Source of the DNA: Crambe crambe
Taxonomy: Eukaryota > Porifera > Demospongiae > Poecilosclerida > Crambeidae
Assembly: GCA_963924555.1 (NCBI GenBank)
Contig: OZ004587.1
Coordinates: 3,906,001 to 3,970,000 of the forward strand
DNA length: 64,000 nt
Reading direction: 5' to 3'
The notes under the pieces are model-generated. The model was not told the DNA's origin. It made no database searches and saw only the letters and a program-made list of their open reading frames with translations. This document shows positions 20,535-32,600 of the stretch, one piece after another (position 1 is the first letter of the stretch; each line of letters starts with the position of its first letter). The position numbers were made by a program, and so were the translations under genes.

Positions 20535-20777
20535 ATGGAGGTTAATGCCCAGGCATTAAACGGAGTTAATGGAAGGAAGGACAATGGCTGGATGCCCATC
20601 CCAACAGAAGGCAGGAAGAAGGATGATGCAGGCCACAATGTCAGTATCAGTATTGCAAAGTAGCGCATGCATATAAGAGAGGGCGGGATGGGAGATATAA
20701 AAAGAACCTAGTGCGCATGCTCGAGCCACTCAAAGTTGCACGTGCAAGCAGACAAGCAAGAGCCAGAATTTCTCCCA
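20535..20777 (+). repeat. DIRS split direct repeat A1
   Basis: Same length as A2 (25945-26187), offset 5410. It holds the palindromic GTTAATGCCCAGGCATTAA segment and a TATAAAAAG box near 20697, about 110 bp upstream of the gag ATG. It probably acts as the element's promoter. Confidence 0.88.
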
Positions 20778-20807
20778 TTTTCCCATTCTCGATCTCCTAT
20801 TGAGGCA

Positions 20808-22665
20808 ATGAGCGATCGCGAAGACGCAGTAGAAGCAGATCCTGTGGATCCCTCATCCTTTTCAGCTGCACAGCAAGCCTGGATCCAGAACCTGGTGGCG
20901 ACGCAGGTCGCTGAGGCCACAGCCGCCCACGCCCCGAGGCGCACCGTCGAAGGCACCACGGCAAGCACTACAACGCCCGCTGTTACTACTATGCCAGGTG
21001 AGAGTCGTAGAATCAGAGAGAGGTAGTAGGAAGGGAATTACCAGTAGCCAGCCCGGGGGAGTGATAGTAACCCAAGGTGTTAAAGAACGCTGAGCTAAAT
21101 AAGGAATGGAACGAATTATCACTAGGGAAGGGGTGAATGGGGTGCTAGCCAGCTAGGTATAGAGGTCATAGACGAGATCAATGAGCCATTGCTGGTTGAC
21201 ATCGGTGGCTCTAGCAAAGGGCAATGACAAGGCCAATAATAGGTATAACTAGGCTGGGATGTATCAAATGATAGACGGCTGGCGGTAGATAGCTATTGCT
21301 GGTTGGTCAATGACTTTGCTGCAGGGTTGCTGATTCAAACGGAATAAGTATTACTAGGCTGGGATGTATCAACTGCTGTGTAGATTGCTGGTGGTATATA
21401 TTGCTGGTTGGTCAATGACTTTGCCGCAGGGTTGCTGGTTCAAACGGAATAAGTATTACTAGGCTGGAATGCACCACCACTATGTATTGCTGGTTGGTCA
21501 ACAACATTATGGTTTCGCTGGTTGGACATTGCAGAGGACAAAGACAAATGTACAACTAGGCCGGAATATCAGTATAGTGGGGGGAGGGGGTATTGCTGGT
21601 CAGACATGGCTGGTGAACACCAGGATTGCTCTAGGACTACACCAAAAATGTGTGGCAAAAAAAAACAAAAAAAAAACAAAAAAAAACAACAACAACAAAA
21701 AACAACAACAACAAGAACTGCAAGGGATATCATTAGACTGGATCACTCATCCCATATATCTCATATACAAATCATTGATTGCAGGCTTAGGTGTACTTCC
21801 AACATCTTCGCTGCTAGGTACGATGCCAATCTTCTCAGCGTCACAAAGCGGGACCCCAGTGATATCAACTCACCCACTCCCCACTGTAGGCCTCCCTGCA
21901 CTGACATATAGTATTGCAGGTGCAACACTCCCGGAGACACCAACAGCATCATACACACTTCCCCAGAAGTTAGTTAAACGGATCCTTGAACTTGAATATA
22001 TTGACATGGCAGACATAGTCCCGGACTCGTGGCGATTCCAGGAGGAAGAACCAAACAGATGCTGTCACCAACAAAAACGTCAACGCCGGGGACCAGTCAC
22101 AGACATCCTGTTGTGGGTGGAATGTTATTCTTCACTGATCGCAGTATTGGCCATGAAATATCCAACAAATACTCCGGAATTTATGGCATACTTAAAAACG
22201 ATAGTACATGCCAGCAAATCATTCCTAGGTGATGGATGGGTAACGTACGACTCATGCTACAGAAGAAAAGCAGCTGTAACAAAGTCCCTGAACTGGAGTC
22301 AGGTCGATTTTACTCTATACAATGAGACATTTGCGGGCAGAGCAAAGATCATGCCACGCTGCAAATTTTGTAACAGCGAATTACATCACTCAGCCGATTG
22401 CTCGTATGCCCCAGACTTTCTGGAAAAACATAACACAAGCCAGTCATCAACCTTCAATCGAAATAGGTTCAAAACAACCCGGTCATCCAACTATGTCTGT
22501 CACCTGTACAATCACAAGTTGGGGAACCGATGCAGGTTCACACCCTGCAGGTTCATACATCAGTGTCTAGAGTGCAAGGGAGCACACCCGGCCTCACAGT
22601 GTCGCTCGAGGCCCCCACCACGAAAGATTACCAGATCAGAGTCACCTGTGGGAAGAAGAGACTAA
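20808..22665 (+). CDS. DIRS gag-like protein (spliced)
   Basis: Exon 1 runs from the ATG at 20808 to 20997, where GTGAGA follows. Exon 2 runs from 21785 (after TTGATTGCAG) to the stop at 22665. The junction keeps frame (phase 1), giving about 356 residues. Without splicing, exon 1 stops at 21026. The C-terminal half has a classical CCHC knuckle 'CKFCNSELHHSADC' (CX2CX4HX4C) and a second CX2CX3HX4C cluster 'CLECKGAHPASQC', as in retroelement nucleocapsids. A conserved block 'LPQKLVKRILELEYIDMADI' recurs in the second DIRS remnant at 36.6 kb. Expected to package the element RNA. The exon 2 frame is also open upstream in the intron, so an unspliced start there is possible. Confidence 0.72.
21290..21480 (+). 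repeat. Tandem repeat in the gag intron
   Basis: Two units of about 115 bp share TTGCTGGTTGGTCAATGACTTTGC and GGAATAAGTATTACTAGGCTGG. Weaker copies of the same blocks lie on both sides from about 21140 to 21620. Confidence 0.7.
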
Positions 22666-22944
22666 GTGTAGAATTCCAAAGGACATGAACAGTTGGACTA
22701 CTTATGTAAAATACTGAGTTTAATACCTAGTACTTGATTTTGTTATTTCCGCCAACTGGCGTGATCACCCACCTCTCACAGGTGCGGTTTCAAAGTCTGT
22801 GTCATGTTTATTTAAGTTGTGCACCCCAGGTTACTGGGATGATTATTTAATGTTGACTAATTAGGGTATAAAAAACTGCACTATATATGCATACTCATTT
22901 TAACCACAGGACCTGATGGCCCTTACCCCTACACGCAAGACCTC

Positions 22945-24642
22945 ATGGCACTGAACAGTCAGCCTGTCACAACAACGATTGGGGTGGATCACCGCCTAAG
23001 AGCCATTGCATCCCCGCTGCAGCTCCCAGCATGGAGAAGACGGCTTGCAAAGCACCCAGATGGAGACTATGCGCATTACATACTACAAGGTATCGAACAT
23101 GGCTTTCGCATTGGTGTTGACCAGTCTAGGGTGTTTAAGTCTGCCAAAAAGAACATGCTGTCAGCACAGCGAAATCCCCGAGTCATAGAGGAATACTTAC
23201 AGGGTGAAGTGACCAAGGGAAATATTCTAGGTCCATTCTCTCCAGGGACAGCACCAGATACCCACATCAACCGCTTTGGAGCAATCCCGAAGAAGCATCA
23301 GCCTGGGAAATGGAGGCTGATCACGGACCTCTCGTACCCAGAGGGCAACAGCGTCAATGACGCCATTGACCCGTCGCTGTGCTCATTATCATACATAACA
23401 GTGGACCAAGTGGCAGAGAAAGCTTTAGCCCTAGGGAGAGGCGCTCTAATAGCAAAAACAGACATTAAATCGGCATATAGACTAGTCCCAGTGCACCCTA
23501 ATGACCGAAGATGGCTTGGGATGAGATGGAACAGCGAAGTCTATATCGATGGGATGTTACCATTCGGCCTGAGGTCAGCGCCGAAAATATTCAATGCACT
23601 TGCAGATGCTGTGGAGTGGTGCGTATCAAAAGAGGGTGTACCATATGTCTATCACTACCTCGATGACTTTGTAGTTCTAGGCCCTCCCCAATCAGATGCA
23701 TGTCTTAACTTTCTGCTCAAACTAAAACGAGTTTGTGAAGACCTGGGGATCCCACTAGCTCCAGAGAAAGAGGATGGCCCGAAAACTATCATTACGATAC
23801 TGGGAATAGAAATAGACACTGTGAAGGGTGAACTCCGGCTCCCAAAGGAAAAGATGCAGAGGTTATCACAGACATTAGCAGAGTGGGAAGAGCGGAAAGC
23901 ATGCACTCGCAGAGACTTAGAATCCTTGATTGGGGTCCTACAACATGCAACCAAGGTTATCCGACCAGGAAGATCCTTCTTGCGGCGAGCCATTTCATTG
24001 CTAAGTGTAGTAAAACACCGACATCATCATATCCGTCTCAATGCAGAATTCCGGGCAGACTTAGCCTGGTGGAAAACATTTGCAGCACATTGGAATGGAG
24101 CATCGCTAGTTATCAACCCCAACAGTAATACAGTTTCGTTAACATCTGATGCATCAGGGTCATGGGGTTGTGGGGCATGGCATGGGAGAGATTGGTTTCA
24201 GTTGGAGTGGGATGAAAAGACCAGTCACCTCCACATTGCAGCCAAAGAGCTCATCCCCATCATGATTGCAGCAGTTATCTGGGGCCACCAATGGAAGAGT
24301 TGCAGGGTCACAGCATATTGTGACAACACAGCAGTGGTTGCAGTGCTAAACACCCGCCACTGCCAGGACAAAGTTTTGATGCAAATGTTAAGGGGATTAT
24401 TTTTTGTAGAGGCACGTCTCCAGTTTAGAATCACTGCCATGCACATTGCAGGCCTACATAACGACTTAGCTGATGACCTGTCACGGGATAGGCTAGCAGC
24501 ATTTTTGGGGAAAAAACAAGACGCATCACCCACTCCAACAAATATTCCCATCTCTTTTCTACAGTGGCTGCTACACCCAAGCATGGATTGGACATCTCCA
24601 CATTGGATGAAGCAGTTCGATACTTTTGTGAGAAAGGATTAG
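22945..24642 (+). CDS. DIRS reverse transcriptase-RNase H
   Basis: A 565-residue frame. RT fingers and palm: 'LITDLSYPEGNSVND', 'AKTDIKSAYRLVPV' (first catalytic Asp), 'PFGLRSAPKIFNALAD', and the 'YLDDF' active site near residue 237. RNase H: 'SLTSDASGSWGCGAW' near 395, 'AAKELIPIMIA', 'YCDNTAVV', 'HNDLADDLSR'. All acidic residues are present. It copies the element RNA and removes template RNA. The frame stays open upstream of the ATG back to a CCACAG acceptor at about 22911, so the real start may be spliced. It overlaps the YR frame by 79 bases in another frame. Confidence 0.9.
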   Translation: MALNSQPVTTTIGVDHRLRAIASPLQLPAWRRRLAKHPDGDYAHYILQGIEHGFRIGVDQSRVFKSAKKNMLSAQRNPRVIEEYLQGEVTKGNILGPFSPGTAPDTHINRFGAIPKKHQPGKWRLITDLSYPEGNSVNDAIDPSLCSLSYITVDQVAEKALALGRGALIAKTDIKSAYRLVPVHPNDRRWLGMRWNSEVYIDGMLPFGLRSAPKIFNALADAVEWCVSKEGVPYVYHYLDDFVVLGPPQSDACLNFLLKLKRVCEDLGIPLAPEKEDGPKTIITILGIEIDTVKGELRLPKEKMQRLSQTLAEWEERKACTRRDLESLIGVLQHATKVIRPGRSFLRRAISLLSVVKHRHHHIRLNAEFRADLAWWKTFAAHWNGASLVINPNSNTVSLTSDASGSWGCGAWHGRDWFQLEWDEKTSHLHIAAKELIPIMIAAVIWGHQWKSCRVTAYCDNTAVVAVLNTRHCQDKVLMQMLRGLFFVEARLQFRITAMHIAGLHNDLADDLSRDRLAAFLGKKQDASPTPTNIPISFLQWLLHPSMDWTSPHWMKQFDTFVRKD

Positions 24643-25574
24643 CACAGTCAACAAACAAGACGTACCAGTCAGCCTTACGCAAGTTTTATAATTTTTGTTC
24701 CTCTTATTCGATTGTTTCACCATTTCCCGTCTCTGAAGCCATGCTCTGTTATTTCTCCACACACTTAGCACAGCAAAATCTATCTCCACAAACAATTAAG
24801 ACCTATCTAGCAGGTATTAGGCACATGCAAATCACTTTGGGTCTGCCTGAACCAAAGGCTTATTCATCCCTTCCTCGCTTACGTCTTATTCAAGCAGGGA
24901 TTCAGAGGACACACGCACAGCGGGCTATGTCGACAGCGAGAGTGAGACTCCCTATTACCCCATCTATTCTCCACAAAATGAGGGAGAACTGGTCAGTAAA
25001 GGCATCAAATCCAGATATTGTGATGCTGTGGGCAGCGTCTGTTTTGTGCTTCTTCGGTTTTTTCCGCACAGGGGAGATTACAGTCCCATCTATGAAGGCT
25101 TTTGACCCAAGGGCCCACCTCAGCTGGGGGGATGTTGCCATCGACAGCCCAAAAGACCCCACGATGCTGAAAATCAAACTAAAACGATCCAAGACAGACC
25201 AGCTTGGAAGAGGAGTGGATGTGTATGTTGGCAAAACAGGGTGCCCCCTATGCCCGATAGCAGCAACAACAGCATACATGGCAATCAGAGGGCCCCAGGA
25301 AGGCCCTTTCTTCAGGTTCCAGAATGGCCAGCCCTTAACAAAGCCAAAATTTACACAAGAAATTCGGAGAGCGCTGGAGGCTGTGGGGCTGCCATACATG
25401 AGTTTCGCTGGCCATAGTTTCCGTATTGGCGCAGCCACTGCTGCAGCAAAGGCAGGTATAGAGGACTCGACAATACAAATGCTGGGCAGGTGGAGCAGCT
25501 CAGCATTCCTAGTGTACATACGTACTACAAGAGAACAACTATCACATTATACAAGGAAGCTAGCCAGCTCGTAG
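24564..25574 (+). CDS. DIRS tyrosine recombinase
   Basis: A 336-residue frame with an N-terminal core-binding helix region ('YQSALRKFYNFCSSY...SPQTIKTYLAGIRHMQ') and a catalytic domain with the R-H-x-x-R-Y set: Arg168 in 'GFFRTGE', His284 and Arg287 in 'HSFRIGAATAAAKAG', Tyr318 in 'VYIRTT'. All four are intact. It should integrate the circular DNA intermediate. The first ATG lies inside the RT-RNase H frame; translation could use splicing, reinitiation or frameshifting. Confidence 0.9.
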   Translation: MAATPKHGLDISTLDEAVRYFCEKGLAQSTNKTYQSALRKFYNFCSSYSIVSPFPVSEAMLCYFSTHLAQQNLSPQTIKTYLAGIRHMQITLGLPEPKAYSSLPRLRLIQAGIQRTHAQRAMSTARVRLPITPSILHKMRENWSVKASNPDIVMLWAASVLCFFGFFRTGEITVPSMKAFDPRAHLSWGDVAIDSPKDPTMLKIKLKRSKTDQLGRGVDVYVGKTGCPLCPIAATTAYMAIRGPQEGPFFRFQNGQPLTKPKFTQEIRRALEAVGLPYMSFAGHSFRIGAATAAAKAGIEDSTIQMLGRWSSSAFLVYIRTTREQLSHYTRKLASS

Positions 25575-25697
25575 ATGCAAGTAGAGGTTAGACAGTCACA
25601 GTCTGCATTGATCATTTCAGTGACAAATTAATGTGGGGTGGTCAGATGGTGGGGCTGATGGAGAATTGTTTTGGGGGGAAGGGTCAAGACCTTCCTA

Positions 25698-25945
25698 TGG
25701 ATGGATAGGCTCCAATTTGAGCCTATTATCTCCCCAAAACAGGAGTATTGCATGACCTTAATGATCATTAATAGGTGATAACTGGGGATAAAAGCTAAGT
25801 GTGAGGGTTAGGAACACTTAGTACTATTGTTATCACCAATTAACACGTGGGCTCCAGACCAGGACCTTCCTTCCAAAGATCTTACTTAATGGGCGTGAGT
25901 TAATTGTTGAGTAATACCATTATTATAACTATGACAGACATTAAA
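25698..25945 (+). repeat. DIRS split direct repeat B1
   Basis: Matches B2 (26333-26580) with a constant offset of 635 and no gaps. Its last base is shared with the first base of A2. Confidence 0.88.
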
Positions 25946-26187
25946 TGGAGGTTAATGCCCAGGCATTAAACGGAGTTAATGGAAGGAAGGACAATGGCTG
26001 GATGCCCATCCCAACAGAAGGCAGGAAGAAGGATGATGCAGGCCACAATGTCAGTATCAGTATTGCAAAGTAGCGCATGCATATAAGAGAGGGCGGGATG
26101 GGAGATATAAAAAGAACCTAGTGCGCATGCTCGAGCCACTCAAAGTTGCACGTGCAAGCAGACAAGCAAGAGCCAGAATTTCTCCCA
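25945..26187 (+). repeat. DIRS split direct repeat A2
   Basis: Matches A1 (20535-20777) over 243 bp. Followed by a short CCCA microsatellite at 26185-26201. Confidence 0.88.
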
Positions 26188-26332
26188 CCCACCCACCCAC
26201 CCTGATTAAACTATATTTATTTGATGATACAGTTTGGTGTCTCCCCAGAGCAAGGACCAGGGATATGTATGTTAGATGTTTTCTGCTCTACTCCATCTGT
26301 CACAGACACTGCGGCAGATGTGATCTGGGTCC

Positions 26333-26580
26333 TGGATGGATAGGCTCCAATTTGAGCCTATTATCTCCCCAAAACAGGAGTATTGCATGACCTTAATGAT
26401 CATTAATAGGTGATAACTGGGGATAAAAGCTAAGTGTGAGGGTTAGGAACACTTAGTACTATTGTTATCACCAATTAACACGTGGGCTCCAGACCAGGAC
26501 CTTCCTTCCAAAGATCTTACTTAATGGGCGTGAGTTAATTGTTGAGTAATACCATTATTATAACTATGACAGACATTAAA
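26333..26580 (+). repeat. DIRS split direct repeat B2 (3' end of element)
   Basis: Second copy of B1; marks the right end of the retrotransposon, after which sequence changes to unique AT-rich DNA. Confidence 0.88.
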
Positions 26581-28811
26581 CTAGCTACAACAAACTATAG
26601 ATCCTTTTGGAGCACTCTTTTCACAGCTAATTGAGTGTTAGCTTGGTTACATAAAGCTTAGCTTGGTTACTGATGTTACCATAAAACTATGAAGAAAGAG
26701 AATGTGATTTCTACCTGGGATTAGTGTCCCTAACTGCATCACTTATCAAACGTATAATTATTAGCTATAGCTACAATAATATTAATAAATAAAATATAAA
26801 TGAATAAATAAATAAATAAAATTAAGATTAAGTAGCAACTCTTATTGTGGTCACAAAGTGGGAAAAAATTGTGACTGGATCATTTTAATTACTAAAGATG
26901 ACAAACAAATCTGCAGTAGCCACATACAGAATATTATTTTCTTTTCCAAGAGTACTTATCATACCAATTTGCAGCTTTTGTGATAAACTTAGAAATGATA
27001 GTGCTTTAGCTTGGTAGCTAAACTCTTCTTTTATCACTACAGTAGATAGCTACTTGAACATCAACTTTCCTCATTTTGATTAGTAAAGTCTTCATCTGAC
27101 ATGGTAATTGGCACAGACATTCTCAGAATCAATTTTTCATCTTTTATGGGCATGGAGTAGGAGCCTTTTTCTTTATGCTTCCTTTCCAACACCCAATTTC
27201 AGCTGTTTTTCTCTTCATTGTAGCTAGCTAGCTACATAAAAGAACAATAAGATGCTAAAATTCAATGTACCTGTCTTACCTGTACCCATCACCAAACTCA
27301 AGAACCACACACCATGCACACCAATATTACCAAACTACAAGCTAACTATTCCTATAGCTACTTCACTCTCATGACAGGCCAGGATGAGAGTGAATAGTAG
27401 TTTGGTAATATTGGTATGGTTCTTGAGTTTGGTGATGGGTACAGGTAAGGGGTTACTTGACTCTCTTGTTGCTGAACTTCTTTGAACTGTACATATTAGC
27501 CATCTTATTTTTATCCTTTACTTGTACAATGTTGCTTAGAAACAGTAGTTGCTATTATTATAGTCACCTCAACCAATGGGATCAACCCTCAAGCTTGTAG
27601 TAGCCTGCTGTTTATAACTCTAATTCTCTCATGAATAGGCTAATTTGTGGGAGGGATGAGTACAGGGAAGACACACTACTTCATGCTAGAATTTTCAGGA
27701 AATTAGTGAAAGTACCAATTAAAATGCATCTTCCTATTCTTATGGATAGCAGCTATTGTTCTGATGTTTTCTTTAATCATAATATGTTAGTACCCTTCTC
27801 CTTCTCAAGATTGAGTCGCAGAATAGTAATCATATGAGGTTATGAACCTCTGAAAGCAGATGATGTAGCTTCATCTATAGACTGTTTGAATCCCAGTACA
27901 GCAACATCTGTTGCTTCATCTGTTAGCTATTACAGAATACCAATAATCACACTTTGCCAAAATTTCCCCCATCAAGGTTGAGTTCATTAGTGAAAACTTC
28001 TATCCAATTCTTTAAAGCACTTTTCTTGACCAGATTACAGCTGAGGTAAGTCCCCCTTTCTCTGAGTGACCCCTAATGTCTGAGTAGATTCTGTATGGGG
28101 TTACTTAATTATTAACTCTGAACTTTTTTGAACCGTACACACTACGCACCATCCCTTATTTGCCTTTTTTATTTAGAATAAATACTTCACTTATTCACCA
28201 CCCTTTTTTTTTGATGTAGATTACTACAGATGAAAATATGGTTCATGTGTCTAGAATAATCATAATGTCAGAGATAATAATTATGATTTATTATAGGCAA
28301 CTGGATGTTGTGATCCTGCTATCCAAGTTAAAGTTCCTCTATTGTAGGCTATGTAGTTCATCGGAGGTTTCATCATATGAGCCGAAATGAATCTGATATA
28401 GGACAAATACTGATGGAGCTAACTATACAGTTTATAATTATAAGATTGCCATTGACTTTGACCAGTTTACGCTGAGAGAAAACTAATGGTTACAATACCA
28501 GTTAGTTTAGATCCAAGGTCAAGGTCCAAGAATCACGTGCATGGGGTGGGGCATATTTTTATAATGTATGTCTGCATTGTAGGTTGAAGCTAGAATGATG
28601 TGTGTGCTATTTTTAACGTGGGTAAAGTGCAGTCAATTTTGAGTAGAAACAGCGTGGGGAATTTTTTAATGTCACAGTAGCAGTTCAATTAATTAGACTA
28701 TGCGTGGTCTATTAATTAATTTTTTTTTGCCATCATTCATTCATTCTTTTAGTGTGCAAAAAATGTTTCATCATGCTACGTCATAGTTAAACCACAATGC
28801 CTGCACCATCC
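26581..28811. other. Intergenic stretch with one hairpin repeat
   Basis: AT-rich, no supported coding exon. A 170-bp inverted repeat at about 27278-27448 pairs TTACCTGTACCCATCACC with its complement; the same motif (AGTTTGGTGATGGGTA) recurs at 46994 inside another hairpin element. A related 'GGGGTTACTT...CTGAACTT' segment recurs near 28098. Confidence 0.5.
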
Positions 28812-29632
28812 CTAAGATGCCGAGTCAGCACAAATGAAACGTCTAATGCAGTTTGACTCTTTCTTTAGAATTGAGTCTGGGCAGATGAAAATGGTGATTT
28901 TAGAAGTTGCTAAATGATGCTGCTTTGTCTTCTGCTTTTCATACTTGAGTCCTAGCACATTGAAGGTGTTCTGTCTATAGGAGAGAAGTATTCTGGAGTT
29001 ATGAAAGAAAATACTAAGTATTAGTCCAATGGGGCAATCCATGCCATCCCTACTTAGAGAGTACTATCGTAGCTACTTTCTGATAAATCCAATGTTAACA
29101 ATGGGCACTATAAGTTTAGTAGCTCTATGCCCTGGCTATTAAGTTTAGTACTCCCATGAGGGCACTATGCTGACTATGTTCCAATGAAGGATAATTATTA
29201 TGAGTATTATATATTGATCTTTACCAAATAGTCCACTCTGAATAAGCAATGAGCTGTAGGTTGTAGGAAGAATTTCAAAAATAGCAACTAGACTACAAGT
29301 TAGCTAATTTAAATTATTGTGTTTGATACAATGATGATGACTTTAAAAGCACTTGAATTTCTTCCTGGATTTAAGGATCCAATCAATAACCATAGTAGCA
29401 CCATAAACAATCTATTTACCTTGAGTTCTTCTTGCATTCCAAGTTCATGACATTTTTGGTCCAAAAGCTTAATTATATCTTTCTCTGTCTTAATCTCCAC
29501 AATCGATGGGAAATTTCTAGAAAGAGTTGTTAGCAAAGATGTTGTATGTCTCAGTAAATCAGCATCTTTATTTTGTTCCAGTGCACAAATTAGCTGTGTA
29601 ATTAAAATCTCTACACTTTCAAGTAGAACACC

Positions 29633-29683
<51 letters not shown>

Positions 29684-32600
29684 ACAATATTACGTAGGGA
29701 CCATAATGTCATACTTTCTGATCCAGCAGTATACAAATAGGAGATGAGAAATAAAGACTTTATTGTCAACTTGGTGACTCCAGATGTCAAGCAAGCAATA
29801 ACAATTCTCAGCCCATTCTTTCTGAAGAATTCACTTCTCCCCAAAGGAAAATCACGAATCAAACCTATAAAGAAAATAATTAATGAGCATAAATAATATT
29901 GTGCAGTGGAGTATCGTTTTAATACCAACATCAGTCTAGCTTTGGCCACACAAAATTGGGAAAACTGGGATAGCCTAAATCAGTGAAAACCAATGTTCTA
30001 TGTGATACATTGTTGACATATAATTATGTAAGAAATCAATCACATAGCACATGCACCTGCAAAACAGCACTTGCTGCTTGGCCAATTGATAGCAGGGGAG
30101 GCTAAGTTGGTTCCTCCGCCCTAGTCTTGCTAGCCAGCTGCACTTTTTTTTTTGCGAGGGAGGGAAAAAAAAAAGTAAGCCTGGTAACAATTGCCAGGTT
30201 TTCTTGACATATGACAGAATGTTGTTGCCACCACAAAAATTCTATAACTCGCGCGTGCATGTGGCTCATGAGCAATTATCTGGCCTGCCATGGCTAGCTG
30301 TGAGTGTCTCTACTCGGAGAGTTCTGACAGTGCAGCAACCTCTGCTGCAACAGGTAGGTCAGAATAGCTAGCTATAGACTAGTTGGACTGCAAGACCTTT
30401 CTTGCCATGCTACGCCTGAGTATGGCTCATATATCTATGATCTCAGCTAGCTATATAGACTGATTTTTAATTGTGTGCGCACGTGCATGTGGTAAATTAT
30501 TATCCCATGAGTCATGTGATGCACATTCTTTGAAAGAACGGAAACCTGGCGATTGTTACCAGACGTACTTTTCCCTTCCCCTCCTCGCAAAAAATACGTC
30601 TGGCGCGCAAGACTACCTCCGCCCCTGGATAGATAAGGGCATGGTTTTATAGCATGTGATCACATACTGTATATGCGGTGTGCTGACCAACCATACAACC
30701 ACAATACCAATTTTACCAATCAACTATACTGTGTATGTACTTACAAGACACTGCATATAGAGCCTTGATTCTCACGTCCTTGAGAGAAGGATTCTCTATT
30801 AACGTCAACAGTTTACCAATTGCAGAGTGAAATGCTTCTTGACAACGTGGATTGTTTTGTGATGCTGTGGCTATTAGCTCACAGGAAGATTGCACCAAAT
30901 CCCTGCAATAATTAATTATGAAGGGGTATCAGATTTAAAAAAAAATTTTTGTGCTATAGGACAGGACAAAACTCATGGGAAAAAATTTTTTTGTACAGTG
31001 GAAAAGTATTAAGACTGCAATCTGATCATGGTTGCCCCTATTACCTATCCATAGAAATTATTAAAAAAATTCAGCACCATAGATCTTCAACCAAGATTGG
31101 AATATTCTGCCTGCATGTTCCACTTGCCCATATTAAGTAATACAACAAGAAAAAAGACAGATTTGGGTAACAAGTGTACAGCTGGTGACTTCTTCTTCAT
31201 CTCCGCACCTTCTTGTTCTCTGCCCAAACCATGAGTGAAGATGCTGAAGCCTCTTCTCAGTTGATCATCCCCGAGAAAAGTTATAATCATTGAGCTTTTC
31301 ATGGCAAGGGAATGTACACATTTGGAAAGCTAACTACCTTTTTCAAAATGGTATGCAAGACATACCCAGCTAATGTGAACTATTGGCTGAAGCTGCAAAA
31401 CCCTCTACATTTTATGAAGGCATGTAGTAAAGTGTGTACCGAGCCTGAAACTGTAAGTTGCAATTTATTCTTTCATGTAAGGGGATCCAGCCAAAAAAAA
31501 GAGGTAAGTATGGATATTATAGCAGCAAAAATTGTGTTCTTTGCATGGTCTATGTTGATTATCGCTCAAATAGTCCTTGGTGTGAATGGATAAGCATATC
31601 TACTTCCTTACAACTATCCATGAAACGGGTAGATGTGCCTTGCCCCATGTCAACTCATATCAAGCATACATGCGAGGCATTGATAAGGTGACCAGAGGTA
31701 GAGCAAGACTTGGACGTCCAAGGTTGAGCTTAGATTGGACATGAACACAAGACATTTGCCTGAGTTCACTGACATTACATACCAAGTAGAAAAAAACAAC
31801 AACGTAATGTAATAATGAATGAATAAATAATCAAAGCACGATCCTTCCCTGAGTACCTCAGCGCTTCGCTGCCATCACGGATCTCTAAAGCAACTTCGTC
31901 CTTCTCCATGTTATTAACTTAGAGCGCCTAACTCTACTTTGTTTTGGACTGCGCATCAGGTCGGAAATTATACTACTGTCTCCATGTTGATGATCTTTAC
32001 CATACAATCTAAGAACACGTGCAAGCTAGTCTGGCATAGCACCGCCCACTGACTTGAGTACGTGGTCTGGTGATATACAATACAACGAGTTGTGCCAGTG
32101 GATTCTTCTGCGCACGCGCGTTACTAACAGGAAGTGTCGTAGGTCGCAGTATTATAACTAGCCAGTGACATCACTGTTGTCATAGTTATTAATCATGGCG
32201 CCGGCAGGTCCAATTTTAGCGTGCAAACTTATAGGAAAAGGTGCCAAGTGTTTGCGTAATTTTACGTCATCAAACGTCATTTAATAATGGCACAACTCGT
32301 ACTGTACCAGACCACCAGAGTACTCGAGTCGGTGGGTGGTGCTATGCCAGACTATGTGCAAGCAGAGTTCTTTAGCTTTTGCCTGTAGTGTCAAGCCTTG
32401 ATTGCAGACAGAGATGAGACTCTGCTAAGCAGTGTGTACAGGCATTATGTGGTTCAGGTGAGTATCTAGTCAGCTTTTAACTATCATCGGTAATTGTACT
32501 ACCGTCTCCATGTTGACGATCTTTACCATACAATCTAAGAACACAGAACACGTGCAAGCAGAGTCCTTTACTCTGCTAACCAGTGTGTAAAGGCATTATG

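Larger units (their letters stand above)
20535..26580 (+). mobile_element. DIRS/Ngaro-type tyrosine-recombinase retrotransposon
   Basis: Order: A1 (20535-20777), gag, RT-RNase H, tyrosine recombinase, B1 (25698-25945), A2 (25945-26187), a spacer with CCCA repeats, B2 (26333-26580). Copies A1/A2 (243 bp) and B1/B2 (248 bp) have equal lengths and looked identical on inspection, so the insertion is recent. Split direct repeats plus a YR domain and no long LTR or integrase define the Ngaro/PAT branch of the DIRS order. Replication is thought to pass through a circular DNA that the YR integrates without target duplication; none was looked for successfully at the ends. Confidence 0.9.

Noticed and set aside
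29632..29700. Ser-Leu run at the end of a minus frame
   Set aside because: It is read-through of the CT microsatellite past the exon 6 donor of the HSPBP1-like gene.
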